Notes: generated from the letters alone by a model not told the origin. Positions 28,207 through 37,211 are shown, numbered from the stretch's first letter. The stretch: 60,548 nt of DNA from Clostridiales bacterium (GCA_021204045.1 JAJQAA010000009.1:1-60548); one strand, 5' to 3'. Numbers and translations are program-made.

Positions 28207-29145
28207 ATGGAGGAAAAAAGAGGGTTTTTCGGCCGCCTTGTGGATGGTCTGGCCAAGACGCGCAGCAACATTGTTTCCGGTATCGACAATCTGTTCAGCG
28301 GTTTCTCGGCGATCGATGAGGATTTTTATGAGGAGCTTGAGGAAATCCTCATTATGGGGGATCTGGGGATCCGTACGACGATGTCGATTATGGAAGAGCT
28401 GCGCGTTAAGGTGAAGGAGCAGCACATCAAGGAGCCGTCGGAGTGCAAGCAGCTGCTGATTGATTCGATCCGCGAGCAGATGGATCTGGGGGAGAATGCC
28501 TATGAGTTCGAAAACCGGACCTCGGTCGTGCTGGTCATCGGCGTCAACGGCGTCGGCAAGACGACGTCGGCGGGGAAACTGGCCGGACAGCTCAAGGATA
28601 GCGGGAAAAAGGTGATTCTGGCGGCGGCGGACACGTTCCGCGCCGCGGCGATCGAGCAGCTCACCGCCTGGGCAAACCGCGCCGGGGTGGAGATCATCGC
28701 CCAGCAGGAGGGTTCGGATCCGGCGGCCGTGATTTACGACGCCGTAGCGGCCGCGAAATCGCGGAAAGCCGACGTGCTGATCTGCGACACGGCGGGCCGG
28801 CTGCACAATAAGAAAAACCTCATGGAAGAACTCAAAAAGATCAACCGCATCATCGACCGGGAGTATCCGGACGCCTACCGAGAGACGCTGGTGGTGCTGG
28901 ACGGCACGACCGGACAGAACGCGCTGTCGCAGGCGCGGCAGTTTATGGAGGTCGCCGATATTACCGGCATTATCCTGACCAAGCTGGATGGCACCGCCAA
29001 GGGCGGCATTGCCGTGGCGATCCAGTCGGAGCTGGGGATCCCGGTCAAATATATCGGCATCGGTGAGCAGATCGACGATCTGCAGAAGTTCAATTCCGAA
29101 GATTTTGTCAACGCGCTGTTCCAGACCAGGGAAACGGCGGGCTGA
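28207..29145 (+). CDS. ftsY: Signal recognition particle receptor FtsY
   Basis: An SRP-dependent targeting GTPase at the inner face of the membrane, about 312 residues. The N-terminal helical N domain is followed by the G domain with [16 protein letters not shown], the DTAGRLHNK motif, [10 protein letters not shown] and the closing [10 protein letters not shown]. Two ATG codons compete: 28201 abuts the ribosome site AGGAGGG (28194-28200), so ATG 28207 is preferred. It closes the plsX operon. The ylxM-ffh pair that often follows is not here; ilvA comes next. Confidence 0.95.
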   Translation: MEEKRGFFGRLVDGLAKTRSNIVSGIDNLFSGFSAIDEDFYEELEEILIMGDLGIRTTMSIMEELRVKVKEQHIKEPSECKQLLIDSIREQMDLGENAYEFENRTSVVLVIGVNGVGKTTSAGKLAGQLKDSGKKVILAAADTFRAAAIEQLTAWANRAGVEIIAQQEGSDPAAVIYDAVAAAKSRKADVLICDTAGRLHNKKNLMEELKKINRIIDREYPDAYRETLVVLDGTTGQNALSQARQFMEVADITGIILTKLDGTAKGGIAVAIQSELGIPVKYIGIGEQIDDLQKFNSEDFVNALFQTRETAG

Positions 29146-29185
29146 TTGTCGGCGGGTCAATATAAAACAGGAAAGCATGGAGCAG

Positions 29186-29275
29186 AGAATTGGAGCGGAT
29201 AAATATGGAGCAGACGAGCATGGAACAGACGAACAGGGATCAGGCAAACAGGGAGCAGGAAACGATGGAACAGGA
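29186..29275 (+). repeat. Six tandem 15-bp units at the ilvA start
   Basis: Six imperfect 15-bp units cover 29186-29275, built around TGGAGCAGA (for example AAATATGGAGCAGAC at 29201 and GAGCATGGAACAGAC at 29216). Because 15 is a multiple of 3, the units encode a 5-residue repeat (N/S/T-M/R-E/D-Q-x) in the ilvA frame and offer several in-frame ATG codons. Similar arrays precede smpB and begin thiM. Confidence 0.7.
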
Positions 29276-30503
29276 AGAAGCGCTTACACTGGAGAAATTT
29301 GAGGAAGCCTCAGAGGAAGTGCAGAAGGTAACGCTGGAGACCAAGCTGGTCTACAGCGAGTATTTTTCCGCCAGCACCGGGAACAAGGTTTATTTCAAGC
29401 CTGAGAACATGCAGTATACCGGGGCCTATAAGGTGCGCGACGCATACTACAAGATCAGTACCCTGACGCAGGAGGAGCGGGAGCGCGGTCTGATCACGGC
29501 TTCCGCGGGCAACCACGCCCAGGGCGTCGCTTACGCGGCGAAGCTGGCCGGGGTAAAGGCGGTTGTCGTCATGCCGACGGTGACGCCGCTGATGAAGATC
29601 AACCGTACCCGCGGTTATGGTGCGGAAGTGATCCTTTACGGCAATGTGTTTGACGAGGCCTGTGAGTATGCCTGTAAGCTTGCCGAGGAGCGGGGCTATA
29701 CGTTCGTGCATCCGTTTGACGATCTTGACGTGGCGACCGGCCAGGGCACGATCGCGATGGAGATCATCAAGGAGCTGCCGACGGTCGATTATATCCTCGT
29801 GCCGATCGGCGGCGGCGGACTGTGCACGGGCGTGTCGACGCTGGCCAAGCTCCTCAACCCGAAGGTCCGCGTGATCGGCGTGGAACCGGCGGGCGCGAAC
29901 TGCATGCAGGAATCGCTGAAAGCCGGGCATGTCATAGGGCTGCCTGAGATCAACACGATCGCGGACGGCACCGCCGTGAAGCGTCCGGGTGAGAAGCTTT
30001 TCCCGTATATCCAGGCCAATGTGGACGAGATCATCACGGTCGAGGATTCCGAGCTGATCGTCGCTTTTCTCGACATGGTGGAGAACCACAAGATGGTTGT
30101 CGAGAATTCCGGTCTGCTGACGGTGGCGGCGCTCAAACACCTCAACGTCAAAAAGAAAAAGATCGTCTCGATTTTAAGTGGCGGCAACATGGATGTGATC
30201 ACGATGTCCTCCGTCGTTCAGCACGGCCTGATCCAGCGGGATCGCATCTTTACGGTGTCTGTGCTTTTGCCGGACAAGCCGGGCGAGCTGGCCAAGGTCT
30301 CCGCCTTGCTGGCCGATCAGCGCGGCAACATGATCAAGCTGGAGCACAACCAGTTTATCAGCATCAACCGCAATGCCGCGGTGGAGCTGCGCATCACGCT
30401 CGAGGCGGAGGGAACGGAGCACAAAAACCGTATCGTCCAGGCGCTCAACGACGCCGGTTACAAGCCGAGGCTGGTAAAATCAAAAGGGATTTACGGCGAC
30501 TGA
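29205..30503 (+). CDS. ilvA: Threonine ammonia-lyase with C-terminal ACT domain
   Basis: A PLP enzyme of about 432 residues that deaminates threonine to 2-oxobutyrate. The PLP-lysine motif reads YTGAYKVRDAYYK, a variant of the usual SFKxRGA. SAGNHAQGVAYAA and the phosphate-binding GGGGLCTGV loop are normal. The last 80 residues (VLLPDKPGELAKVSALLADQ) form an ACT-like regulatory domain, as in the shorter biosynthetic/catabolic Firmicute enzymes. The N-terminus is uncertain: repeats provide ATG codons at 29205, 29220 and 29265, each with a plausible ribosome site. The conserved part begins near LTLEKFEEA. It follows ftsY by about 60 bases and may be cotranscribed. Confidence 0.92.
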   Translation: MEQTSMEQTNRDQANREQETMEQEEALTLEKFEEASEEVQKVTLETKLVYSEYFSASTGNKVYFKPENMQYTGAYKVRDAYYKISTLTQEERERGLITASAGNHAQGVAYAAKLAGVKAVVVMPTVTPLMKINRTRGYGAEVILYGNVFDEACEYACKLAEERGYTFVHPFDDLDVATGQGTIAMEIIKELPTVDYILVPIGGGGLCTGVSTLAKLLNPKVRVIGVEPAGANCMQESLKAGHVIGLPEINTIADGTAVKRPGEKLFPYIQANVDEIITVEDSELIVAFLDMVENHKMVVENSGLLTVAALKHLNVKKKKIVSILSGGNMDVITMSSVVQHGLIQRDRIFTVSVLLPDKPGELAKVSALLADQRGNMIKLEHNQFISINRNAAVELRITLEAEGTEHKNRIVQALNDAGYKPRLVKSKGIYGD

Positions 30504-30587
30504 GAGACGCGTGTTGGTAAACGCGGGCGGATGAATGTGCAGCAACAGAAAATACGGTTAAATTGACAGATATTGCGCGGGGGGATT

Positions 30588-31844
30588 ATGAAACGATACA
30601 AAGGACTTGCTCCCTTGTGGGAGAATGTACGTTATTTTTGTAAATGGACGGTGATTTCGCTGGTTATCGCCCTGCTGGCCGGTTTTTTCGGCAGTCTGTT
30701 CAGCCATGGCGTTATCCTGGCGAATGCCTTGTGTAATACGCACCGCTGGACACTGTTTCTCATGCCGTTTGCCGGATTGCTGATCGTCTGGCTGTACCGT
30801 GCCTGCCATGAGGAAAAAAACCGCGGCACGGACATGGTCATCGATTCGATCTCCGCGCATGAGGACGTCACGGCGGCGACCGCGCCGCTGATCTTTGTCA
30901 GCTCTGTCCTAAGCCATGCGGTCTGCGCCTCGGTGGGGCGCGAAGGCGCCGCGCTGCAGTTGGGCGGAAGCATCGGCAGCCAGATCGGGCATCTTCTGAA
31001 GCTGGACGAAAAGGATCGGAAAATTGCCGTGATGTGCGGCATGAGCGCCTGCTTTGCGGCGGTGTTCGGGACACCGCTGGCTGCGGGGATTTTCTCAATG
31101 GAGGTCATCAGCATCGGCGTGCTGTATTACGCGGCGCTGGTGCCCTGCGTTTTCGCTTCGTTTTTGGGTGCGGCGATCGCGGGCCGGATGGGCCTGTTGC
31201 CGGAACACTACGAGCTGGGGACGTTTATGGAATTTGGCGCGGCGGGGATGGGAATCGCAGTCCTGCTCGGAGCGCTCTGCGCGGCAGTGGGGATTCTGCT
31301 GTGCGTCTGCCTGCACACCGGCACGCATTTTTCAAGAGAAAAACTGCCGAACCCCTACGTGCGCGTAGTGGTCGGCAGTATTGTGTTTATTGTCCTGACG
31401 CTGTTATTCCCGGAACGCCCCTTCAACGGAAGCGGCCTGCAGCTGATTGAGCGCTGCTTTAACGGCGAGGGTATTGTGCCCTATGCTTTTCTCGGCAAGA
31501 TCCTGTTTACGACCGTGGCGCTTTCCGCCGGTTTTAAGGGCGGAGAGATTGTGCCGACGCTCTGTGTCGGCGCGACGTTTGGCTATCTTTTCGCGACGAT
31601 CCTTGGCCTGCCGACGGGACTTTGTGCGGCGATCGGGATGAGCTGTCTCTTTGTCAGCGTGACCAACTGCCCGGTTTCAACGGTTTTCCTCGCGTTTGAG
31701 CTCTTCGGCTTTGCGGCAATGCCGTATTTCGCGGTCGCGATTGCGGTCAGCTTTACGCTGTCCGGTTATTATAGTCTCTACAGCAGTCAGAAATTCGTTT
31801 ATTCAAAGACAAGAACCGAATATGTCAACCGGAAGTCACACTGA
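30588..31844 (+). CDS. ClC-family chloride channel/antiporter
   Basis: An integral membrane protein of 418 residues with the ClC architecture of many short helices. The ion-pathway motifs are GREGAALQLGGSIGS (gating Glu; the usual Pro after it is Ala) and GFKGGEIVPTLCVGA, the counterpart of GxFxPxLxxGA. The N-terminal cytoplasmic part is short and no CBS domains follow. ATG 30588 has a G-rich ribosome site (30579-30584). The likely role is H+/Cl- or fluoride-type exchange; the true ion is not decided by the sequence. A 13-bp hairpin overlaps its stop codon. Confidence 0.92.
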   Translation: MKRYKGLAPLWENVRYFCKWTVISLVIALLAGFFGSLFSHGVILANALCNTHRWTLFLMPFAGLLIVWLYRACHEEKNRGTDMVIDSISAHEDVTAATAPLIFVSSVLSHAVCASVGREGAALQLGGSIGSQIGHLLKLDEKDRKIAVMCGMSACFAAVFGTPLAAGIFSMEVISIGVLYYAALVPCVFASFLGAAIAGRMGLLPEHYELGTFMEFGAAGMGIAVLLGALCAAVGILLCVCLHTGTHFSREKLPNPYVRVVVGSIVFIVLTLLFPERPFNGSGLQLIERCFNGEGIVPYAFLGKILFTTVALSAGFKGGEIVPTLCVGATFGYLFATILGLPTGLCAAIGMSCLFVSVTNCPVSTVFLAFELFGFAAMPYFAVAIAVSFTLSGYYSLYSSQKFVYSKTRTEYVNRKSH

Positions 31845-31857
31845 TCCGGTTGACATA
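31821..31857. terminator. 13-bp perfect hairpin between convergent genes
   Basis: TATGTCAACCGGA at 31821-31833 and TCCGGTTGACATA at 31845-31857 are exact reverse complements with an 11-base loop that contains the stop codon of the ClC gene. It lies between two convergent genes and could terminate or protect both transcripts. There is no clear T-run on the plus side, so it is a probable rather than certain terminator. Confidence 0.5.
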
Positions 31858-31900
31858 ATACTGAACATTTCTGAAACGGTTGTCGCATAGTGCGGAAATC

Positions 31901-33040
31901 TTATTGCTGGCGGCAGTCGATCAATTCATATTCACGGTTGCCCAGGCCGACCTTCTGGGCGTGCTCTAAGCAGGAGCGCCATTCGGACTCCGGCGTTGAG
32001 TTGGTAAAGTGGTCGTGATGATCCGGAAAATCGGGATCCGCGAGATGGCGCGCAAGCTGGCTGCCGGGCATCGGTGTGGCGGCGAGGCAGGCGTCCACGC
32101 AGGCCTGGTCGAGCGCGAGTGGGTCGGTGGAGGCGAACATACCGATGTTGGGCAGGATCGGCACGTCATTTTCGCTGTGACAGTCGCAGTTGGGCGACAC
32201 GTCGACGATCAGCGAAATGTGGAAGCAGGGGCGCCCGTCGACGACGGCCTTGGCGTACTCGGCCATGCGGCAGTTGAGCAGCTCGTTGGCGTTGTCGCAG
32301 CTAAACTGGATCGCGTCGAAATTGCAGGCACCGAGACAGCGGCCGCAGCCGACGCAACCGTCCACGTTGATCGTCATCTTCCGGGAAGCGTCGTCAAAGA
32401 CAAGGCCATTGTTGGCGCATTCTTTCTGGCATTTGCGGCAGCCGCGGCAGATCGCGGGATCGATATAGGGTTTGCCGCTGCTGTGCTGTTCTGTCTTACC
32501 GGCGCGGGAGCCGCAGCCCATACCGATGTTCTTGATCGCGCCGCCGAATCCGGTGGATTCGTGCCCCTTGAAATGAGTGAGGCTGATAAAGACGTCCGCA
32601 TCCATCACCGCGCGGCCGATCTTAGCCGTCTTTATGTATTCCCCTCCTGCAACGGGAATCTCAATATCGTCCGTCCCCTTTAAGCCGTCGCCGATGAGAA
32701 TGGGGCAGCCGACGGTCAGCGGCGTAAAGCCGTTTTCCCAGGCGCATTCCAGATGCTCCAGGGCGTTTTTGCGGCTGCCGGGATACATGGTGTTGCAGTC
32801 GGTCAGAAACGGCCTGCCGCCAAGTTCTTTGACCACGTCAGCCACGGCGCGCGCGTAATTGGGACGCAGGAAGCTGATATTGCCAAGTTCCCCGAAATGC
32901 ATCTTGATTGCGACAAATTTGCCGTCCATATCGATCTCACCGATCCCGGCCCTTTTGATGAGTTTCTTCAGCTTGGTCGGCAGTCCGTCGCCGTAAGCGA
33001 TTGTGTGAAAATCCGTAAAATAAACCTTTGATTTTTCCAT
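31901..33040 (-). CDS. DUF362 family protein with two 4Fe-4S clusters
   Basis: 379 residues on the minus strand. The N-terminal 190 residues are a DUF362 domain (IKMHFGELGNISFLRPNYA, HFKGHESTGFGGAIKNIGMG). A ferredoxin-like insert at about 195-255 has two cluster motifs, CRGCRKCQKEC and CVGCGRCLGAC. The C-terminal section returns to DUF362. The rc ribosome site AAAGGA lies just before the ATG. It probably acts in cytoplasmic electron transfer; no substrate is known for this family. It is the only minus-strand gene in the first 47 kb, divergent from the small ORF at 33082 and convergent with the ClC gene. Confidence 0.9.
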   Translation of the reverse strand: MEKSKVYFTDFHTIAYGDGLPTKLKKLIKRAGIGEIDMDGKFVAIKMHFGELGNISFLRPNYARAVADVVKELGGRPFLTDCNTMYPGSRKNALEHLECAWENGFTPLTVGCPILIGDGLKGTDDIEIPVAGGEYIKTAKIGRAVMDADVFISLTHFKGHESTGFGGAIKNIGMGCGSRAGKTEQHSSGKPYIDPAICRGCRKCQKECANNGLVFDDASRKMTINVDGCVGCGRCLGACNFDAIQFSCDNANELLNCRMAEYAKAVVDGRPCFHISLIVDVSPNCDCHSENDVPILPNIGMFASTDPLALDQACVDACLAATPMPGSQLARHLADPDFPDHHDHFTNSTPESEWRSCLEHAQKVGLGNREYELIDCRQQ

Positions 33041-33081
33041 GTGATGTCCTTTCCCGGGCGGCAGGATGGGGAGCCCTTAAG

Positions 33082-33225
33082 ATGAAAGTTCTTCTCCTGG
33101 TCATATGTCTGCCGCTGTTGGTGGTGAAATGTTTGCTGGGAATTATTTTATATGAAATGAAAAAAAGAATCAATAAGAAGTTACCAAAGATCGCAAAACA
33201 GGAAAAAGAAAACGCTGCCGGATAA
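33082..33225 (+). CDS. Small membrane protein, unknown function
   Basis: A 47-codon reading frame with a good ribosome site GGGGAG (33068-33073) 8 bases before ATG 33082. Residues 2-23 (KVLLLVICLPLLVVKCLLGI) form one membrane helix, followed by a strongly basic tail (MKKRINKKLPKIAKQEKE). It ends 22 bases before the M18 aminopeptidase gene and is probably in the same transcript. It does not match a family I recognise. Confidence 0.5.
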   Translation: MKVLLLVICLPLLVVKCLLGIILYEMKKRINKKLPKIAKQEKENAAG

Positions 33226-33247
33226 AGCAGCCGGAGGAGGAATTGTG

Positions 33248-34573
33248 ATGTATAAAGAAGTTGCGCAGGAACTGGTTTCTTTTATCAAAAGCTCGCCGAC
33301 GCCCTTCCATGCCATTGGAAATATCAGTGGAATATTGGAAAAAGAAGGGTTTGAGAGACTGAGGGAAGGCGCTGTGTGGGATATAAGACCGGGCGGAAAA
33401 TACTATGTGACAAGAAATGGTTCCAGTATCCTGGCTTTTAAAACCGGGACACTGCCGGAAAACTACAGTTTTCATATTACAGCGTCTCACAGTGATTCGC
33501 CGGCTTTTAAAGTAAAAGAGAATGCCCAGATTGATGTTAAAGGGAAATATACGGTTCTGAATACGGAAGGCTACGGGGGAATGATTTGCTCCACATGGTT
33601 CGACAGACCGCTTTCCCTGGCCGGACGGGTGATTGTAAAAGAAGGAAACCGCCTTGTATCCAGACTTCTGAATATTGACCGGGATCTTCTGATGATTCCG
33701 AGCCTCGCAATCCATATGAACCGTGAGGTGAATGAGAAGCAGTCGCTGAATAAACAGAAGGATATGCTGCCGGTCTATAGCGGAAGAAAAATGGATGAGG
33801 ATACGTTAAAGAATCTGGTGGCGGACGAGCTGGGAGCGAAGATGGAGCAGATATATGGTACGGATCTCTATCTGTATAACCGGGCAGAGCCTTCCGTCTG
33901 GGGAGCGGAGGAAGAATTTATCTCCAGCCCGCGGCTGGATGATCTGGAGTGCGCGTATGCATCCCTGAAGGGGTTTTTGCGGGGAGAAAACAGCGGATCC
34001 GTCAGTGTATATGCGTGTTTTGACAATGAAGAGGTGGGTTCGCAAACGAAACAGGGAGCCGCGTCTACGTTCCTTAGTGATGTGCTGACCCGCATCAATG
34101 CCGCGCTGGGAAAAACACCGGAAGACCTTTCCAGGGCGCTTGCTTCCAGTTTTATGCTGAGCTGCGACAACGCGCACGCCGTTCATCCGAATTATCCGGA
34201 AAAGACGGATGTGTGCAATTGTGTGTATATGAATGAAGGGATTGTGATCAAATCCCATGCCGGACAGAAATATACCTCCGATGCGGTGAGTATTGCTTTG
34301 TTTAAAATGATCTGTGAAAAGGCAGGCGTGCCGGTCCAGTTTTTTGCAAATCGCTTAGATATGAACGGCGGAAGTACCCTGGGGAACATTGCCATGTCGC
34401 AGGTATCGGTGAATACCGTGGACATCGGGCTTGCGCAGCTGGCGATGCATTCTTCGTATGAGACGGCGGGAATCAGGGATGCGGTTTACCTGATCCGGGC
34501 AGCCGAAACCTTTTATAACAGCTGTATCTGCGAGACAGTGTCAGGTGTTTATGAAATACGGGAAAAAGCATAA
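33248..34573 (+). CDS. M18 family aminopeptidase
   Basis: A zinc aminopeptidase of 441 residues in the aspartyl-aminopeptidase family, cytoplasmic. Metal and catalytic motifs in order: TASHSDSPAFKV (His), SSPRLDDLECAYAS (Asp), DNEEVGSQTKQGA (two Glu), SCDNAHAVHPNY (Asp) and MNGGSTLGNI near the end. The start is ATG 33248 rather than the adjacent GTG, with GGAGGA at 33235-33240. Codons are visibly richer in A and T than in flanking housekeeping genes. It is followed 9 bases later by a GntR regulator, so the block 33082-35600 appears to be one small operon, possibly for peptide or amino-acid use. Confidence 0.92.
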   Translation: MYKEVAQELVSFIKSSPTPFHAIGNISGILEKEGFERLREGAVWDIRPGGKYYVTRNGSSILAFKTGTLPENYSFHITASHSDSPAFKVKENAQIDVKGKYTVLNTEGYGGMICSTWFDRPLSLAGRVIVKEGNRLVSRLLNIDRDLLMIPSLAIHMNREVNEKQSLNKQKDMLPVYSGRKMDEDTLKNLVADELGAKMEQIYGTDLYLYNRAEPSVWGAEEEFISSPRLDDLECAYASLKGFLRGENSGSVSVYACFDNEEVGSQTKQGAASTFLSDVLTRINAALGKTPEDLSRALASSFMLSCDNAHAVHPNYPEKTDVCNCVYMNEGIVIKSHAGQKYTSDAVSIALFKMICEKAGVPVQFFANRLDMNGGSTLGNIAMSQVSVNTVDIGLAQLAMHSSYETAGIRDAVYLIRAAETFYNSCICETVSGVYEIREKA

Positions 34574-34582
34574 AGGAGAATT

Positions 34583-35272
34583 ATGGGAAGACTGGAATAT
34601 CGTACATTACGTGAGAATATAGCAGATGTAATCCGCATGAAGATCGTCAATCAGGAACTAAAACCGGGTGATCATATTGTAGAAGCGGAACTGGCCAATG
34701 AGTTCGGGATAAGCCGGGGCCCTATCCGTGAAGCCTTAAGACAGCTTGAAAATGAAGGACTGATAGAATATAAAAGGAACGTAGGATGTTCGGTAAAGCA
34801 GATTACCATTCAGGACTCCTATGAGATCTATCTTATGAGAATCGGGTATGAGACAATGTCGGTCAGGCTGGTTGGCGGTAAGATTCCTGGTGATACGCTG
34901 AAGAGAATGGAAGATATTCTGGATAAGATGAAAAATCTGGACGCGGAACATTACGATAAAGTATTTGCGCACGATAACGAATTCCATGGTGAGCTCGTAA
35001 AGATGGTGAACATGCCGCGGCTGTACCAGGCATGGTGTACGCTGAATTATGGAAGTGTGATATCCGGATACGCGGAGAATATCGATAAAAAATATGTTGT
35101 ATCCCGCCAATACATACTTCATAAGGAACTGGTGGATGCCTGCCGTACCGGCGACACAAAGAGTATCTGCAGAGCCATATCAGAGCATTACATGAAGACG
35201 ATCAGACATCTCCTGAAGGAGCAGGGGATATCAGAAGAAGAGGCTGGCTTTTGTATGGATTTCCTATTTTAG
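34583..35272 (+). CDS. GntR-family regulator with FCD domain
   Basis: A DNA-binding repressor or activator of 229 residues. The winged helix N-terminus (about 8-75) has ELANEFGISRGPIREALRQL, and the all-helical FCD ligand domain (about 80-220) includes NEFHGELVKMV, whose His is typically a metal ligand. AAAGGAG precedes ATG 34583. FCD regulators sense small organic acids; the ligand here is unknown. It probably controls its own transcript, including the aminopeptidase and the transporter whose remnant follows. Confidence 0.9.
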   Translation: MGRLEYRTLRENIADVIRMKIVNQELKPGDHIVEAELANEFGISRGPIREALRQLENEGLIEYKRNVGCSVKQITIQDSYEIYLMRIGYETMSVRLVGGKIPGDTLKRMEDILDKMKNLDAEHYDKVFAHDNEFHGELVKMVNMPRLYQAWCTLNYGSVISGYAENIDKKYVVSRQYILHKELVDACRTGDTKSICRAISEHYMKTIRHLLKEQGISEEEAGFCMDFLF

Positions 35273-35320
35273 CATAAAAACCGGCATTTTCGAAAATGTC
35301 TGTAACAGAGGAGACCGATT

Positions 35321-35601
35321 ATGGAGAACAATACGAAGGAAAATATGTTCAGAAGCCAGTTTGGATTTACTATGCAGTGATCGGAGGCTGGATCGTAGGG
35401 CCGAAATGGATTTCAGATGAGATGGAATCCAGCGGACACCCGTTTAAACGGAAAAAGCTGTATAATATCATGATCAAGTATATAGCTCCGGTTTTAATGT
35501 TGATATTGGCACTGCAGTCGATCGGAATTCTGGATGTGCTACTGGGTCAAAGAGGATGGGAAAACAAAACAGCCGGACAACACGAAAGACTCCACGAATA
35601 G
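35321..35601 (+). pseudogene. Remnant of a sodium-dependent (SNF/NSS) transporter
   Basis: ATG 35321 has a well-spaced GAGGAG (35308-35313) and reads MENNTKENMFRSQFGFTMQ before a TGA. In another frame the same stretch continues as VIGGWIVGPKWISDEMES and then KYIAPVLMLILALQSIGIL, which resembles the last cytoplasmic loop and helix of sodium:neurotransmitter-symporter proteins. The simplest reading is that the middle of the transporter gene was deleted out of frame, leaving about 18 N-terminal and 65 C-terminal codons. An open frame from 35296 covers the same bases but has no good start. The family assignment is by pattern memory and moderate. Confidence 0.45.
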
Positions 35602-35654
35602 AGCATACATTCGAAAAGAAAAAATACGGGAATTGTCTGTGTTCGAAAAATTAC

Positions 35655-35683
35655 TTGACTTTTCTGACGGCCGTCGTTAGAAT
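35655..35683 (+). promoter_or_regulatory. Promoter of the pheST T-box transcript
   Basis: TTGACT at 35655-35660 and TAGAAT at 35678-35683 with a 17-bp spacer. The predicted transcript begins near 35690, just before the T-box stem I. Confidence 0.65.
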
Positions 35684-35719
35684 AAGGTTTAGGTTTTACG
35701 GAACTATTTAAAAAATAAA

Positions 35720-35985
35720 AAAGCGATGAACGTGTCCAGTAGCGTCCTGTTTTCCGTCAGAGAGAGAGGGTCATCGGCTGTAAGCCCTTTTCCGTTCAGG
35801 CAGGCGCGCGAAATTCGCACGGGAGCTTCGCGGCTGAAAACCTGGCGCAGAGGCGCGGGCAGGCTGCGGCGTGGCTGCGCGTTATGCAGAGTGAGTGCCC
35901 GCTGATGATTTGGCGGGAAGCTGGGTGGTACCGCGGTGATGATCGTCCCATGGCAATCGTTGGATTGTTGTGGGGCGTATTTTTA
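35720..35985 (+). promoter_or_regulatory. T-box riboswitch (tRNA-Phe sensing) with terminator
   Basis: The signature GGGTGGTACCGCGG is at 35923-35936. Stem I contains the AGTA-type bulge (CCAGTAGCG), AGAGAG and the distal loop GGCTGTAAGCC, after which UUC codons occur at 35790-35792 and 35795-35797; either would be a Phe specifier. The terminator stem is CGTCCCA (35944-35950) with TGGGGCG (35971-35977), an inner CAATC/GATTG pair and a T-rich tail. Uncharged tRNA-Phe would stabilise the antiterminator and allow pheST transcription. Together with the promoter and following hairpin this fills the gene-free stretch 35602-36072. Confidence 0.9.
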
Positions 35986-36018
35986 TCTTATAGGAAAGTT
36001 CGTCCTGTAAGATAAAAA
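35980..36018 (+). other. Second 16-bp hairpin after the T-box terminator
   Basis: TTTTTATCTTATAGGA at 35980-35995 pairs with TCCTGTAAGATAAAAA at 36003-36018 (one G-U), with a 7-base loop. Its left arm includes the T-run of the T-box terminator, so the two structures compete or act in sequence. GC-rich bases follow it rather than a T-run. Confidence 0.55.
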
Positions 36019-36072
36019 GCCCTCCGGGCGGCCGGGCTCACGATTGAATAAGCAGAAGGAGAGTGTAGAACC

Positions 36073-37092
36073 ATGAAAGAAAAACTAGAGAAAATCCGAG
36101 AGGAAGCGCTGCGGCAGATTGACGCTTCCGACGCGCTGGAAAAGCTGAATGACATCCGCGTCGCCTATCTGGGGAAGAAGGGCGAGCTGACGAGCGTGCT
36201 CAAAAGCCTGAAGGATGTTGCCCCGGAGGACCGCCCGAAGGTGGGTCAGATGGTCAACGATACGCGGGCGCTGATTGAGACCCGTCTGGAGGAGACGCGT
36301 GCGGCCCTGGCAAAGAAAGCCCGCGAGGAGCAGCTGGCCCGCGAGGTGATCGATGTGACGCTGCCGGGGAAAAAGCCGGAGATCGGCCACAGCCATCCCA
36401 ACGCGATCGCGCTTCGCGAGGTCGAGAAGATTTTTGTCGGTATGGGTTATGAGGTCATCGAGGGACCGGAGATCGAGTATGACGAGTATAATTTTGAAAA
36501 GCTGAATATCCCGGCCAATCATCCGGCCAAGGATGAACAGGATACGTTCTATATTAATAAGGAGATCGTGCTGCGCACGCAGACCTCGCCGATGCAGGCC
36601 CGTACGATGGAAAAAGGAAAGCTGCCGATCCGCATGATCTCGCCGGGACGCGTATTTCGCTCGGACAATGTGGACGCGACGCATTCCCCGTCCTTCCATC
36701 AGGTTGAAGGTCTGATTGTCGACCGCCATATTACGCTCGCGGATCTGAAGGGCACGCTGGCGGAATTCGCGAAGCAGATGTTCGGCGAGGATACGAAGGT
36801 CAAGTTCCGTCCGCATCATTTCCCGTTTACGGAGCCGAGCGCCGAGATGGATGTCAGCTGCTTTAAGTGCGGCGGCAAGGGCTGCCGCTTCTGCAAGGAT
36901 TCCGGCTGGATCGAGATCCTTGGCTGCGGTATGGTGCATCCGCATGTGCTGGAAATGTGCGGCATTGATCCGGAGCAGTATACGGGTTTCGCGTTTGGCA
37001 TTGGCCTGGAGCGCATCGCGCTGCTGAAATATGAGATCGACGATATGCGTCTGCTGTATGAGAATGATATCCGCTTCCTGCGCCAGTTCTGA
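36073..37092 (+). CDS. pheS: Phenylalanyl-tRNA synthetase alpha subunit
   Basis: The catalytic subunit of the alpha2beta2 enzyme that charges tRNA-Phe, 339 residues. The N-terminal coiled-coil arm covers about 1-90. Class II motifs follow: GHSHPNAIALREVEKIF, motif 2 with FRSDNVDATHSPSFHQVEG, and motif 3 GFAFGIGLERIALLKY. A CFKCGGKGCRFCK zinc-like stretch lies near residue 260, usual in this lineage. AGAAGGAGA precedes the ATG. Expression is under the T-box leader. Confidence 0.97.
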   Translation: MKEKLEKIREEALRQIDASDALEKLNDIRVAYLGKKGELTSVLKSLKDVAPEDRPKVGQMVNDTRALIETRLEETRAALAKKAREEQLAREVIDVTLPGKKPEIGHSHPNAIALREVEKIFVGMGYEVIEGPEIEYDEYNFEKLNIPANHPAKDEQDTFYINKEIVLRTQTSPMQARTMEKGKLPIRMISPGRVFRSDNVDATHSPSFHQVEGLIVDRHITLADLKGTLAEFAKQMFGEDTKVKFRPHHFPFTEPSAEMDVSCFKCGGKGCRFCKDSGWIEILGCGMVHPHVLEMCGIDPEQYTGFAFGIGLERIALLKYEIDDMRLLYENDIRFLRQF

Positions 37093-37211
37093 TGAGTGCG
37101 TGGCAGGTAAGGGAATGAGGATGGCCCGCACGGTTACAGATGCGGGAGTAACCATCGAAGTGCAAGAATAACAGGATCGTTATGATATCTGGATGAAGAA
37201 GGAGAATTGAG

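Noticed and set aside
30563-30591. TTGACA at 30563-30568 before the ClC gene
   Set aside because: The matching -10 position falls on the start codon itself (TTATGA), which would leave no leader for the visible ribosome site.
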